Shown: piece by piece, positions 11,781 through 22,690 of the stretch
Position numbering within the stretch: position 1 is the first letter of the stretch
Layout: each line of letters starts with the position of its first letter
Assembly (NCBI GenBank): GCA_009617715.1
Contig: VTFK01000073.1
Coordinates: 62,001 to 126,000, forward strand
Direction of reading: 5' to 3'
DNA from: Plectrocnemia conspersa
Lineage: Eukaryota > Arthropoda > Insecta > Trichoptera > Polycentropodidae
DNA: 64,000 bases
Program-made: the position numbers and the translations under genes
Notes under the pieces: generated by a model
Database searches by the model: none
Told to the model about the DNA's origin: nothing
The model's input: only the letters and a program-made list of their open reading frames with translations

Positions 11781-12480
11781 ACTATTACCGATTAAATAAA
11801 TGTATATTTTATCCAAAATTGTCTGAAGTAGAGAAATGTATCGAAATAATTCCTAATTTTAAATGTAGGTGTTGTAAACATGTGTAATATATTTTGCGAT
11901 AACCTTTACATATTATTTAATATTGTTTACGTTTGCAACATTGTCAGTTTATGCTGTGGTTCGTGTAAAGTAGTAGAGCATATAAAAATATTAATGTTGT
12001 GCTTGCACTTAAAATGACCGTATCAAGGTTTCGAGTCACTACAGGCAAAATTTGGGAAATATGTGCATGTAAAGCAGAAAAAAACAAAAAAAAAAAAAAA
12101 ACAACATCCACTGTCATAGATGAACTAATTAAAACGATTCAAGATAAGTGTATACCAATCGACGAACTTAAGGAATGGCTTATAAAATGTTTTGCTATTA
12201 GAAATTCGCGTTATTATTTATTTTGTACTTTCTGAATGTTCTATATTTTATGTTGAAAATACAAATGTTTATAAATTAAGTTAATATTTCAATAAAATTC
12301 ATAAATATTATTAATCTATTTTCTGACTTCCGAACAGTTCGTAATGTGAAAAAATGAAAAAAATACTTTTTAAGAATGTGTTAGGAAAATTTAAAGCTAC
12401 CCTAAAGTTTTATAAAATTAACTTATAAGCAATAAAAACCCATGTCAGTTATTTATTAAAGAGATTTTTGCTGCTATACA
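11781..12480. other. AT-rich stretch
   Basis: No gene recognised. A 78-codon frame at 11999-12235 includes an A17-type run encoding lysines and no known domain. Confidence 0.55.
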
Positions 12481-12484
12481 ATCG

Positions 12485-13675
12485 ATATCAAATGATATCT
12501 GGTTCATATGTCGTCAATTTTAGTAATATGCACACCAAACTGGATTCATTAGTTAATTTATTACTTGAACTACGATTCAGATAATTAAGTTTAGCAAATA
12601 ATGACTGAATGATATAACAAAGAAAATTGATAATATTGCTGTCGCTAGTTTTCTTAAACAGCTAAATATTTTTGGAATGTTGTTTAAAGTTCTCATTATT
12701 TCTTCTTCTGAATTATTTTTAATTACTATATTTGATAATCCATCATTTTCAATTATTTTTAATTTATTTCTCAAATCATCAAACTTTTGTTTCCAAAAGA
12801 CTGAGGTTGATTGAAATTAAAATAATTGTTTTACTATATCTTCAAGATTCAGACACTCGAAAATCTTTAACTTAAGATCATCTGCTGACACAATGTCTGG
12901 ATATAAAATAAATTTTGATATCTCTTAAAATCTTCTGTATTTAAATCTTGAAAAAAATTTGTTCTTTATTGATTGAATAACAGCAGAAAATTAAATTTTA
13001 TCTGGTTTTTTGTATTCAATTTTTTTATAATCAGTAAATTTGGTAAACACTTGATTAAATACATTTAATTTTACTTTAAATTTGATCAAATCAAACATTG
13101 TTCTGTTAACACCTTGCAGTTAAATATTTAATTCATTTAAATGTAAGCACAAATCAGTAGACACATTTTGAAAGTCAGTCGATACCCATTTTTTAAATAT
13201 AGTTTTCAATGATATTCTCATTTAAAAAAGTCTACTTTAACGAATCTTTGAATATATTTTCCACGTTGCTGCCATCGCATGTTATTATACATAATATCCC
13301 ATTGTACACCAAGTTAACCTCTTTTGCTATTTTTTTACATAAAATTTACAATTTTTTTAACAAGGTTCAAAACATTTTCCAATGACTTGAAACACGTGAT
13401 ATATAATGCAATGAAAGCTCAGAGCTAGAGGTCTTTTTTTATATTTTTTTAACACCTTTTTCTTCTCCAGTCATACTTTGAGTACCATCAGTGGTTACTG
13501 ACACAATTTTTGAAAGATCTATTTCTCGTACATTTATAACTGCATTGCAAATATCTATTCCTTTTGTTGTTACTGCTAATGATGTTATACTTATCAATAT
13601 CTTAATGAGCAAAAAATTTCTAAACGAGCTGATTCAGTTATGTCAGTGCTTTCATCAAAGCAAAGAAAAATAAAT
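12485..13675 (-). pseudogene. Fossil hAT transposase (ZBED/GTF2IRD2-like)
   Basis: Conceptual reading of the minus strand, with many frameshifts and stops, recovers a string of hAT transposase motifs in order. DESTDITESA (about 13,640) is the catalytic-region start. TTDG-like VTTDGTQSMTGE follows (about 13,480), then LCLHLNELNI (about 13,140) and KNKFFSRFK (about 12,950). Next come LYPDIVSADDLKLKIFECLN (about 12,890) and CLRKLATAILSIF (about 12,650). FAKLNYLN...LTNESSL...LKLTTYEPDI (about 12,590-12,490) is the C-terminal dimerisation segment. This is the layout of vertebrate and insect ZBED5/FAM200/GTF2IRD2-type transposases. The N-terminal BED zinc finger and element ends were not found. The coding potential is destroyed, so the insertion is old. 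Confidence 0.7.
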
Positions 13676-14100
13676 TATATATATTTTTTACTAATGTTTA
13701 TATATATTTTTGTTTATATAATAATGGTTATATAAATTTATATATATTTTTAACTAATTCCTTATATGATTGTTTTACTAAAAAAAAGTATAAGCAAAGA
13801 TCCTTCCTTTTATGTTTGCTGTTACTTCTTAAAATATTGTTAAAAAAAATGAATGCGAATATATAAAAGCACGTTCCACTAAAATTTATTTTATATATTA
13901 TTAACACTTCATACTTAATACATTTTTAGCACGAATTATAAGAAAAACCTTTCCTATTTACTGAAGTGGCATCAAAGCATTTCGTAGCAATATTATATAG
14001 CTGTACACTATATTTATGTTGTATATATTGTCAAAGTATTCAAGAAGTCTCACCTGGTGTTACAATGCCTTCAGTAACACTATGATGGCATCACAAATAT
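13676..14100. other. AT-rich stretch, possible 5' remainder of the hAT fossil
   Basis: This lies where the N-terminal part of the minus-strand transposase should be, but no convincing motif was recovered. Confidence 0.4.
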
Positions 14101-14400
14101 TTGTAATTCACCTTCGCACGCTCCGTGCCTCCGCACACGCCTTTGGTGCGTATTTGTTTAAGCTTTTGTTACCTTTTGTGATGTGATTCTGTTCAAATAA
14201 AGCCACAGAAACAACACGCCAACAATGAACGCATACGTGTCCGTAATATGAAAATAGAATCGACTCCAAACTCCAAAGTGACAGACGCGTGGGTGCCAGC
14301 ACTCAAATTAAAATTCCAATAATTGACCCGAGACACTTTCCAATGACCACTCACTGGCCGTCGTGTCATTAAAGCTATTTCCATTGTAAACCAACTCTTG
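14101..14400. other. GC-richer block of unknown nature
   Basis: Composition is distinctly less AT-rich than the flanks, with two overlapping minus-strand frames of about 64 codons. No domain was recognised. A decayed repeat or a regulatory island are both possible. Confidence 0.3.
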
Positions 14401-14685
14401 TTTTCATAACTATGTTTGCTCGTGGTCCGTTAGATGAACAAGCTCACTCATCGATTGTTTGGACTAAAAATTTTTGTACCACTGCTAACGTATTTTTTTC
14501 TTATTCGTTGCACTCGTAAGCAGGTGTTATTTGATAATTTATTTTAGCCTATCTGGTTTTGTAAATGTTTCAATAACAATCTAATATAAAGTAATAAAAA
14601 TGAAGCGCACTTTAAATAAGTAATATTTGCTAATTAAATATATATATTATGTAAAAAACTGTAAAATGGCCCCAAATATACAATA

Positions 14686-14803
14686 AAGTGAAACCTCAGA
14701 TTGGTTTACGAGCGTTTCATAAAACAAGCATATTTTGGGCTAATAATTATTTTCCTCTTGCAGTACATATATACTATTTGGAAAATAATTTGCACTAAAA
14801 GTT
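14686..14803 (+). mobile_element. Probable left terminal region of the Tigger/pogo remnant
   Basis: AAGTGAAACCTCAGATTGG...TTTACGAGCG follows a TA dinucleotide (14684-14685). Pogo/Tigger elements insert at TA and have CAGTG(G)AACCTCGG...TACGAGC-style termini, which this resembles with the initial C changed. It joins almost directly to the C-terminal half of the transposase, implying a large internal deletion. Confidence 0.35.
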
Positions 14804-15225
14804 TTGCTGCTTATAATTAATGCTTCGGCTCATTTTTCAAACATTGAGAACTTCCCGAAGGAATTCGGGTCCATTAAAATTATGTTTCTTCCTCATAACA
14901 TCATTCTATTACACCATGGATCAACGGGTCATTTCGATCCTCAAAAAAGCTTTACAGCGATGCTTCAAAGTGACCGAAGGAACAAATTTTACTTTCAGAG
15001 ATTTTTGGAAAAATCATTTCTACACTGTGATCTGCCTCAAGATTTTCAATAAAGCTTGGGTGATATTACCAAAAGAACCTTCAATTCTATTTAGAGAAAA
15101 TTGTGGCTTAATTGTGTTGACGGATTTGCTAATGAACATGAACCGTCAATTGTTGTTAAAATTGTGTCCTTGGAAGGAAACATGGGATTAGAGATGAATA
15201 AGGACGATATTCAAGAGGATAGGAA
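14804..15225 (+). pseudogene. Tigger/pogo DDE transposase fossil, 5' piece
   Basis: Two overlapping frames together carry the second half of a DDE-1 (Tigger/CENP-B/jerky-type) transposase. The first frame has LLLIINASAH (family LLLxDNAPAH, with the catalytic Asp replaced by Ile) and then FGSIKIMFLPHNIILL (family VKVVFLPPNTTSLLQ). After a frameshift the second frame gives MDQRVISILKKA (family MDQGVIxxFK, with the third catalytic Asp kept). It continues with FRDFWKNHF and NKAWVILPKE. A further shift gives a GLEMNKDDIQE segment that leads into the insertion site. The protein cannot be functional. The piece continues beyond the nested hAT element at 16345. Confidence 0.75.
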
Positions 15226-15233
15226 CTGACCAC
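15226..15233. repeat. 8-bp target-site duplication, left
   Basis: CTGACCAC directly abuts the left end of the hAT element. The same 8 bases follow its right end at 16345-16352. Eight-base duplications are characteristic of the hAT superfamily. Confidence 0.9.
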
Positions 15234-16344
15234 TAGAGTCTCCAATTACTCGAACCATCAACTACTCGAGTATCGAATATTAAAATTTTAAAATACTCGA
15301 GTACTCGAGTACTTTCGAGTATTTACCAAATGTACCAAAATAGCTATTATTCAAATTCGTGCACATATAAATAAATTAATAAAATACTTGGTATGCTAAT
15401 TTTTACAATTATTTTAACTTCACGAACATACTTTTTAAAAACAATAATGCAAAAAGTGTCTCGAATTTAATATTACTGCTAACCTTTGGTTTTATTATTC
15501 CCGTTATGGAAAAAACCCTTTCCGTTGCTGTTGATGTTGGTCTTATTGTCATTAACGCGTTGGATAAGGCTTCTGATTTATATATGTTCGCTTTTTATAG
15601 ATATAAAATTTTTTGAACTCTCTTTTAATGTTCTCTTCTTTCATTCCCTTCTCTGCTTTTCTCTTATTTCCTTCGACTATTGACAAAATAGCATTTTGTA
15701 ATTCTTCTTGAATAGATTTTTTTCTTAACAATATACAATATTCTACTCCTTCTGATTAATGCGAAGAATTTAAATCTATATCCTTCGAAGATGTATTTGG
15801 GTGAATCCCTTTCACTCTTGAGCTAAACGGTTCGCAAAGAACTGACTTTACTTTAAATGCCTTTAAAACACACAATTGTTTTGATTTATATTTTAAGCTG
15901 AGGGATCAGTATAAACAATTTACAATACTTTACGCTACAACTGCATAGTCATAAAACCTAAAACTTTTTTTTTTATATTTCATATTGTTCATTGCCATAA
16001 ATTAGATAAGTCGGGACTGTCGAACAGAAAACACAAAAGAAATTTCTCCGTCGTACCCACTAACATAGCCGACGACCGGAACTATGCAACTATGGAACTA
16101 TGAAAAAATTATACCTGATAGTAACCGCTCTAACTCGGGACTTCGGGCATAAACGCCAAATAAAAGCAAGACGTTAACCTTTACCGGACCGAGTTAAAAT
16201 TATTTTTGTTTCTGAAATATTTCAAATTTTTTTAATTTCGAGTATTAATCGAGTAATTTTCAAAATACTCGATTATCAAGTACTTGAAAAATAGACAAGT
16301 ATACTCGAGTATCGAGTACTCGATTACTCGAATTGGAGACTCTA
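15234..16344 (-). mobile_element. hAT element, internally deleted, nested in Tigger
   Basis: The 1,111-bp element has termini TAGAGTCTCCAATTACTCGA (left) and TAGAGTCTCCAATTCGAGTA (right, reversed), sharing the first 14 bases. Both subterminal regions hold clusters of ACTCGAGTA-type palindromic words, the kind of arrays bound by hAT transposases. A perfect 8-bp duplication flanks it. The minus strand still encodes the transposase C-terminus, while the catalytic N-terminal part is missing, so the copy is non-autonomous. Removing it restores continuity of the interrupted Tigger reading (ELTTE), which proves the order of insertion. Confidence 0.9.
15409..15722 (-). pseudogene. hAT transposase C-terminal fragment (hATC domain)
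   Basis: Reading the minus strand from about 15722, the frame is open through EELQNAILSIVEGNKRKAEK and KREFKKFYIYKKRTYI. A frameshift near 15577 leads into a 55-codon frame ending in TAA at 15411-15409. That second part contains SNALMTIRPTSTATERVFS, then KPKVSSNIKFETLFALLFLK. It matches the hAT C-terminal dimerisation domain (pattern LxIxPTSxxxERVFSxxG...K...SNLxxETLxALLFLK). The genuine stop just after the domain suggests the natural protein end. The catalytic portion upstream was not recovered. It is oriented opposite to the host Tigger fossil. Confidence 0.8.
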
Positions 16345-16352
16345 CTGACCAC
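16345..16352. repeat. 8-bp target-site duplication, right
   Basis: CTGACCAC is identical to 15226-15233. Confidence 0.9.
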
Positions 16353-16563
16353 CGAATAATTAAAATATCAGCATTGCAGGCAACAGCACGAGGCTACAGA
16401 GATCTTTGAGGAGAAAGAGAAAGACGCTGAGAATCTCATACATCAAATGAGATTAATAATATCTGTAAAATGAGGGAAACAGTGTTACATTTCATTAAGT
16501 ACCACCCAAGTAAGACATTGCGAGTCATGAACCTATTCCTTGTTTAATAATAAAACATTATAT
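16345..16563 (+). pseudogene. Tigger/pogo DDE transposase fossil, 3' piece
   Basis: The reading resumes after the hAT insertion. ELTTE, a stop, then LKYQHCRQQHEATEIFEEKE and KDAENLIHQM correspond to the acidic C-terminal region of Tigger-type proteins (ELTxEEL...). A one-base shift leads to KMRETVLHFIKYHPSK and RVMNLF, matching the C-terminal HPxKxxxxRxxNLFND tail, ending at TAA about 16563. The right terminal repeat was not identified in the AT-rich DNA beyond. Confidence 0.7.
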
Positions 16564-18200
16564 ATGAAATTTATGTTTCGATTGTATAATATTAAATAAG
16601 AGGCTACTTATTTATAATTTTTATTTAAATTATTTAATTTATATTTCAATAACTTTATTTAACGGTTTATTAAAGATATTTGTGAAATTCTTTTCATCAT
16701 CACTATACCAATATAGGTTGTTCGAATATGTAAGACTTCATTGTTTTATATAATATTTATTTATATCTTAAGACTTAAATGCATATTTACACACAGAGTG
16801 AAATTCATTTTTCCGCGAACCGAAAATTGATCCGTCCACCTGCTCATTACTTGTTTGTCCAAGTGTAAATAGGAATTATTGTACGATTGTAGAGCTTAAT
16901 AAAAAAAGAGGGTAAATATTTGAGCAATTACAAAAAAAAATAAAAGAAGTCGAAACCTTAAATTTGTGTGGGGGAAACCGAGCTCGCTTATTTAAACAAG
17001 CTTGTTTGGTTCAATTAAATATTTTTAAACAACGTTTAGAACACTAGTGGAATTTAAATATTTTACGTGAACTTATATTAATGAGTACTTGGATTTTTTT
17101 TAATTGCGATATAAATAGATTATGGAGTGTTTTATTTCTTTTTAAATTTAATAATTTTGTGGTTTTACATAGAAAACATCGATAGATAGAAGATAAAACG
17201 AAGATTGCCAATTTCCAGTGACGATGCGCAATGGTTGATAGGAAATGAAATAACGAGAGAATCTCCCATTTGTTCTTTAAGAAATATAAGCAATTTCCCT
17301 GCGGAATAGGTTTATTGGTTAACGACGACGAATAGGAGGAGTTTCTGCAATGGGGGTATGCGATTTAATAATCGCCAGACGAATAATAGAAATGTAAAAA
17401 TGTTTTTAAATATTTTATTATTTTTTTTGTAAAAAATAATATAATATAATGTTGTTAATTTACTTGGTGACTAAAAATATTATATTAGTCATATTTATTA
17501 TAAAAAAAACAATCAAGCTGGTAACTAATGCGTTTTTATTTAAATTTTAATCATTAAATAAAAATATAATATTTACATGATTACCTTAGCGTTGAACTTA
17601 AACTTAATCTTAAGCTTATATTATATATTGATTAGTATTCCTATAAAAAATTGTATATTATATACTTTTTATACAATCGAAAAATATATATATATGCTTT
17701 TAAAATTATTGTTGCTCTGTTCACTATTATGTTTAAATACATTACTAATTTTATTTGTAAATTATTATAAAAAGGTTATTCTTTTACGAATCTGTTTTTT
17801 TATTTTCATCAATAACCTAATAAAATATATTGAGCTTTCTTATTTTATTGAAAGTATTTAGAATACCATTTTGAACCTTGTAATAAGTTTTAAAACGTAG
17901 AAAAATATAAGATTAAACTAATTTATCATTGCTATACATAATCCTCAAGAACCTTAAAAACGTCATTCATTGATGATTTTTAAATAACAAAAACTTATTA
18001 CTAAAATACCATAGACATTACACAAAGGTACATTTTTAATGTTTTTTTTTATTTTTTTAAATGTTATGTGAAAATAAAAATATATTTTAATTAATATCAA
18101 GAGTTGCTTTTAAAATACACATTTTTAAGTGAGCCGATTGGGATGCTATTTAAACATTTAAAAATGTTAATTTAGTGTAGGTTACACGTTTAAAACATAA
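16564..18200. other. AT-rich stretch
   Basis: No gene recognised. There is moderately balanced sequence at 17,180-17,370. Elsewhere runs of A/T produce short hydrophobic frames such as 17577-17861, which are compositional. Confidence 0.6.
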
Positions 18201-18209
18201 AAATAGGTA

Positions 18210-18520
18210 TGTTAAAAATGAAACTGGTGATGCGGCATTTTAGATGCGTAAGCACTGTTGTTGTGGCCTTCTTTGATATTAACAGACCATCTTGGGAGTA
18301 TAGTCTCTGGGGAATCAAATGAAACCTCAGATCTCTTTCATATGGCTTCTATGCAGAGTTAAGGTCTATCCTTCTTCATTAAGCAGGCTCCCTAATGAGG
18401 TTTCTGGAATCAGCAAGGGCCGAAGCCGTGGCGGTGGACCCAACTTGATGGCGTCTCAACTGCAACTTGCTGCTTTGACTACCAGTTCTGGTCTATTCTA
18501 AAGAAGGGTTTAGGAATCTA
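18210..18520 (+). other. Coding-like GC-richer block, unidentified
   Basis: Composition is close to balanced and abruptly different from the flanks. All frames are broken. The longest + frame (18319-18501) contains an SRGGGPN segment but no family was recognised. It is most likely a decayed transposon piece of unknown type. Confidence 0.25.
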
Positions 18521-19550
18521 TTTTGGCCGTTTAGATGACTCGGCATAATTCCTATTGATATGTCATGTTTTATCTTTGTATGATAAATATGTAAGTATAT
18601 TATTATTATGATTTTATTCTCTGAAACACAATTTTTAAATGAAAATTTATATAATTTCTATAATAAATTTTATTACTAATAAGAAGCTTGACTATTCTTA
18701 TTTTAATTTAAGATAAATGATCTTCCCACCTAGAAATATTAGTAATAGAGTTTATTTTTTCATATTCGTTACTTCTCTAATGCTTCATCAACATTTATTA
18801 GGTGATATGTAAGATTTTTTATTTGATTTGAAGATTTACATAAATAATTCCACAAATTAAATTATTTTTATTTTTAATAACGTATATAATAAAAATCTTG
18901 ACAAAATAAATTATTTTAGATACTTTTACTAAGCCTGGAATTATAAAATTAAATCGGCCCAAAAACCAAGATTTCATGGGATTTTGGGATGTAATAAGTT
19001 ACAAAAATTTCATATCCGCTTATAATATAAAAATGAACCGTCTTCTCTAAACGATGATTGTTTTAAGGAATACTCTTTACCACTTAATTAATAATTTTTA
19101 ATAAATAATATATTTACATAACACAAAAAATAAATTACTATAATTTTTTATGATAAAATTTAAAAAGTATTTGCTTAAACATGCAACTTATTTCTTAGTT
19201 TGTTACTGTTAAGCTCCTTAGTTCAAGTCCTATATAAAAAAAAAACTGTTAAATTTTATAAGGTAAAATTGACTTTAAATGAAAGTATCGTACATAGTCT
19301 TATTAAAAACCTCGGTGTTGCAATCACATAGGCAAACATGTGAGAAAAATAAATTTTGATAAGGATATTATTTTTTTAAACTATCTTAACTATTATAATG
19401 TAAGTGACATTTAAAGGGGAAGATAAATACACTTAATTTCCTATTTATTGTGTGTGTGTGTGTTTTTTATTACATAAAATTTAGATGAGTTGTGTTTAAT
19501 GTGTTAATACGCATCTACCAATCGACACATAAAACGTAGAAACTATTTAA
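18521..19550. other. AT-rich stretch with a (GT)n microsatellite
   Basis: No gene seen. About seven GT units lie at 19449-19462. Confidence 0.65.
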
Positions 19551-19557
19551 TATGCAT

Positions 19558-20065
19558 TGTCTGAGTAATATATACGCGTTAAAAGCTATTAGTTTTTACA
19601 ACCTACCAGTAAATGTGATTTCTACGCTGTGTTTTGTATATGACAATATGAGATTTTTACTGATTAGTATCTCAAAATGCATCAAAAATAGCCGTCAGGG
19701 GGCTTTCACTAATTCATTGCACTGGCAAGCGCAGCTGAATGCAGGAGAAAAGTGTTGTCAAAACTCCATATGTTTAAACTGCAACGATGACGCTACGGTT
19801 CTTATTAGAAAGACTACAAAAATTAACTAATTAAATATACCTCAAATATTCATAAATGCTTGTTGTATCGAGAGTGGGCCAGCAAAAGAACTTCCTGAAT
19901 TTTTATCAAACGTATATAAGAGCCTACACAGCGCATATAATTATCAAAAACTTACACCAGAAACACACGAGAATTAAATTGAGACTAAGAAGACCGAGTA
20001 AGCAGCCGCTTCCCTCTTCACGTCATCCATGGTTCAGCTACGATGTCTGAAATCTAGAGTTCAAC
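19558..20065 (+). mobile_element. LTR-like family A, copy 2
   Basis: The segment starts TGTCTGAG, followed by the 17-base word ATATACGCGTTAAAAGC (19570-19586), which is identical in copy 3. A TATATAAG box lies at 19913-19920, 343 bp after that word, against 339 bp in copy 3. The diagnostic core begins at 20000 with AAGCAGCCGCTTCCCTC, then TTCACGTC, TTCAGCTACGATGTCTGAAA. This ordered promoter-plus-leader layout fits an LTR. No internal region, primer-binding site or target duplication was recognised. Confidence 0.5.
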
Positions 20066-20529
20066 CTAAATATAGAAATCATATAAGCTGCATAAAATGT
20101 TGCACAATAATAATAATTATTAATTAAAATATTTTGACTTAAACAAAACTTAGAACACGGTGATTTAAAATTAAATAACGCAGTATAACTTTTTTCAATA
20201 TATTTTTTTTATTGTTTCTTTTTCACTATTGATAATTATGAATGAAGCATAAACCTAACCATCTTTTTTTAATGCGTAGAATAAAGTATTTTATTAATTT
20301 TTAATTTTCTAGAACAAGGTGATTTAATTTGTTAAACATGAATGAATGAATGTTTTTAGATAAAATAAAATAACTTAAGATACTGAGATTAAGAGTTGAG
20401 TTGAATTGAGTAAGAAAGCCATAGTTATGAAATATGAACAATTAAAAACTTTAATATTTTGCTTCCATTTTAATTTTATTTATACAGTTTAAACTAACAT
20501 ACGAATCTGTCAAACTGTCAATCATTGTC
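20066..20529. other. AT-rich stretch
   Basis: Nothing recognised. Confidence 0.6.
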
Positions 20530-21060
20530 AAACGCTTGCTAAAATCCAACCCCACTTCTTAAATCAGGATATTACCCTTGTGAAATCCACTTTGCCAATT
20601 TTAACCCTCGTTCGGGGTTTGTTGGCGGCATAACGAGTGGCTTCCGGGCGCTCGAGGGTTAGCAAAACAACAACTACAACCACGCCATACGTTTAACAAC
20701 AATTACGTCAGAGACAAATTGCGCCTGGCTAAATTGCTACCTCGGACGAATCATTCCATGATTAATGTCCCCATGAATATAAATTAATTGTAACGATTTC
20801 ACGGATTAAACCATGAATTGCCCGGGCATTAATCAAATTCGATGGCGCATTAAAATTCTCCGGACCTCGTTTTAATTTTGCTCTCCTGGCGTGTTAATTG
20901 CGTGCAGGATGCATTATCAGAGAAGGATAAAGGCTTTGTTGCGGGATTAAAAAGCCATAAAAAAGCTTCGGCGAGCGGCGGAAGCTCGAACAATAAGACT
21001 ACAGGCTGCGGTCATTAAGGCGCACTTAACCCTTACAATGTTTCTGTTTAACCTTTGATC
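20530..21060. promoter_or_regulatory. Strong candidate regulatory island
   Basis: The island has long near-balanced sequence with no coding frame and is unusually dense in homeodomain-type cores (CATTAATC, TTAATTG, GATTAAA, TTTTAATT, CATTAAAA). GC-rich words such as GCCCGGGC and CGGCGAGCGG are interspersed. This mixture is typical of insect developmental enhancers. Function is inferred, not shown. Confidence 0.4.
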
Positions 21061-21439
21061 ACTATATAAAAATGCAGTATCCGTAGTGCAGTTTACGATT
21101 CGATTCGAGTTTTATTTTAGCTTACATAGAAAAATAAAATTAATGTGTTTTGCCTGTATTAATTTGTTTAATTGTGAAAAAGGATTAATATTGACAGTTA
21201 AACAGCTAATGATGAGTATACCAATAATTACCGGTCCTTAATGAAATGACGTTAAAAATTTATAGTATTAATAGCAATAAATACTTTTTTATTATCTAAT
21301 TGCTCATGTTTTAATTTCTGATTTATGGTCTATACTCATTCTTCAAGTACCGTGTTAAAGTCCGTCAAATCTTGAAAAAACTTTTTTTAAATTATATTTA
21401 TTGATATTTTTTAATCCACTGTATATAAAAAACATCCAA
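21061..21439. other. AT-rich stretch
   Basis: Nothing recognised. Confidence 0.6.
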
Positions 21440-21725
21440 GTTTCAGGTTTTAGGGCAAAGGGGTGTGACTTTGCAGCCATAATAGGCGATGAAAAGTTGG
21501 TAACAGTTTATTATTAAGTTGTGAAATAGTGTCGAGTTGTAAAATATTTTGTAGATTAAGTGCTGGTAGAGAAGTGATGTCATCTGATTCGATGATCAGC
21601 TGAGGTTTCTCTTTTTTTGTTGTTTGTTCTCGGTCTCGGTCTGGTTGTCTACCGTCTCGAATCATGTAATAGTCTGCTCTCTATGCACGTGATCATCTCT
21701 GATCCTCTCGTCTCGAGTCGCTTGA
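21440..21725 (-). mobile_element. LTR-like family B, minus-strand copy
   Basis: Read on the minus strand, a purine-rich leader (AGACCGAGACCGAGAAC, then AAAGAGAAACCTCAGCTGATCATCG) aligns with the 56-kb copy (AAGAGACATCAGAAGATCATCC). It is followed by AATAATAAACTGTTACC, matching CAAATAAACTGTAATATC there. The upstream TATA part is not evident. The 71-codon minus frame over it is incidental. Confidence 0.35.
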
Positions 21726-21899
21726 TCGTATGTTAAAAAGTGTCAAATCAGAGATGCAGAGATTGTTTGGCCAATTGGAAAGCTTGCATATTAGAGCAAC
21801 GTAATATGTTCACGTCTTGAATGAGTGAAACAGCAAGATGAATAATCTCGAAGATCGTTAATGAAAATGGTAGATTACAATTGCGGTTCTTACACTGAA
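21726..21899. other. No feature recognised
   Basis: Intermediate composition between the LTR-like block and the next island. Confidence 0.5.
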
Positions 21900-22690
21900 T
21901 AGACGCATTGCATCTTTAACGCATAAAGGGGTTGATTTTATGGTGTTTAACGAGCGGTTAATGGGCAAATTTTCGAACAGGGAGGTGAAATCTCTGATAA
22001 TTACGCAATTTTATTATTGAGTATGCTCTTATTGTTATTAATACTTTTGTCAAATCGTGCCTATTTCGTTTTCATAAGTTGAAAATTGTCGTTTAAATGA
22101 CCTTAACGTTTACTGCGCAGCTAGATGGACCTCCCACATAAGCTTGAGCAAATTAATAAATTTTCAGATGAATTAATTTATAGTATGCTTTATTTATTAT
22201 CCATGCAATAGAGGAGTGATGATGTCCGATCTGCTAAAAATCCATTAACGACTCGAAAACAATTCGCCAAAAAGCAGGACTACAATTAAAACGCGCTTAA
22301 CGCATCTGGGCAAGGAAAAAAACGGGCGAAAGAACGAGGGCGAAGCGCCACACGAATTTGACCCTTACTCGAGTGTACACACTCGAGTTGTAGGTTGAAA
22401 AAAAGACGAACAGTACACGACCGTAGGCCATAATCGCAAACCGAGGGTTAAATAATCAGTGTGTAAGATCATTATCGCCGAGTGATTAATTCCCTGGACT
22501 CCGTGTTCGGGAGATGTTAGCGGGAACCGGGTATAAAGGAATGTGACCATTGTGCCGGTATGCCACGGTGTGTACATAGTTATACATACCGCGTGTACGT
22601 TATGAGCGTTTTGTATAATTTATAAGTCGCATCGGACAATTTGTTAATTATAATTGATGGGCGAGTGGCGTCGGAAGCGGACGGGAGGTC
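21900..22690. promoter_or_regulatory. Higher-complexity island with CTCGAG palindrome
   Basis: Balanced sequence with ACTCGAGTGT-AC-ACACTCGAGT, a perfect 10-bp inverted repeat at 22367-22388. TTAACG and TTAATG words recur. Overlapping minus-strand frames of 70-100 codons show no domain. Confidence 0.3.

Noticed and set aside
17577..17861. 94-codon frame rich in L, I, Y with apparent membrane segments
   Set aside because: The hydrophobicity is produced by T/A-rich DNA. Nothing supports a real membrane protein.
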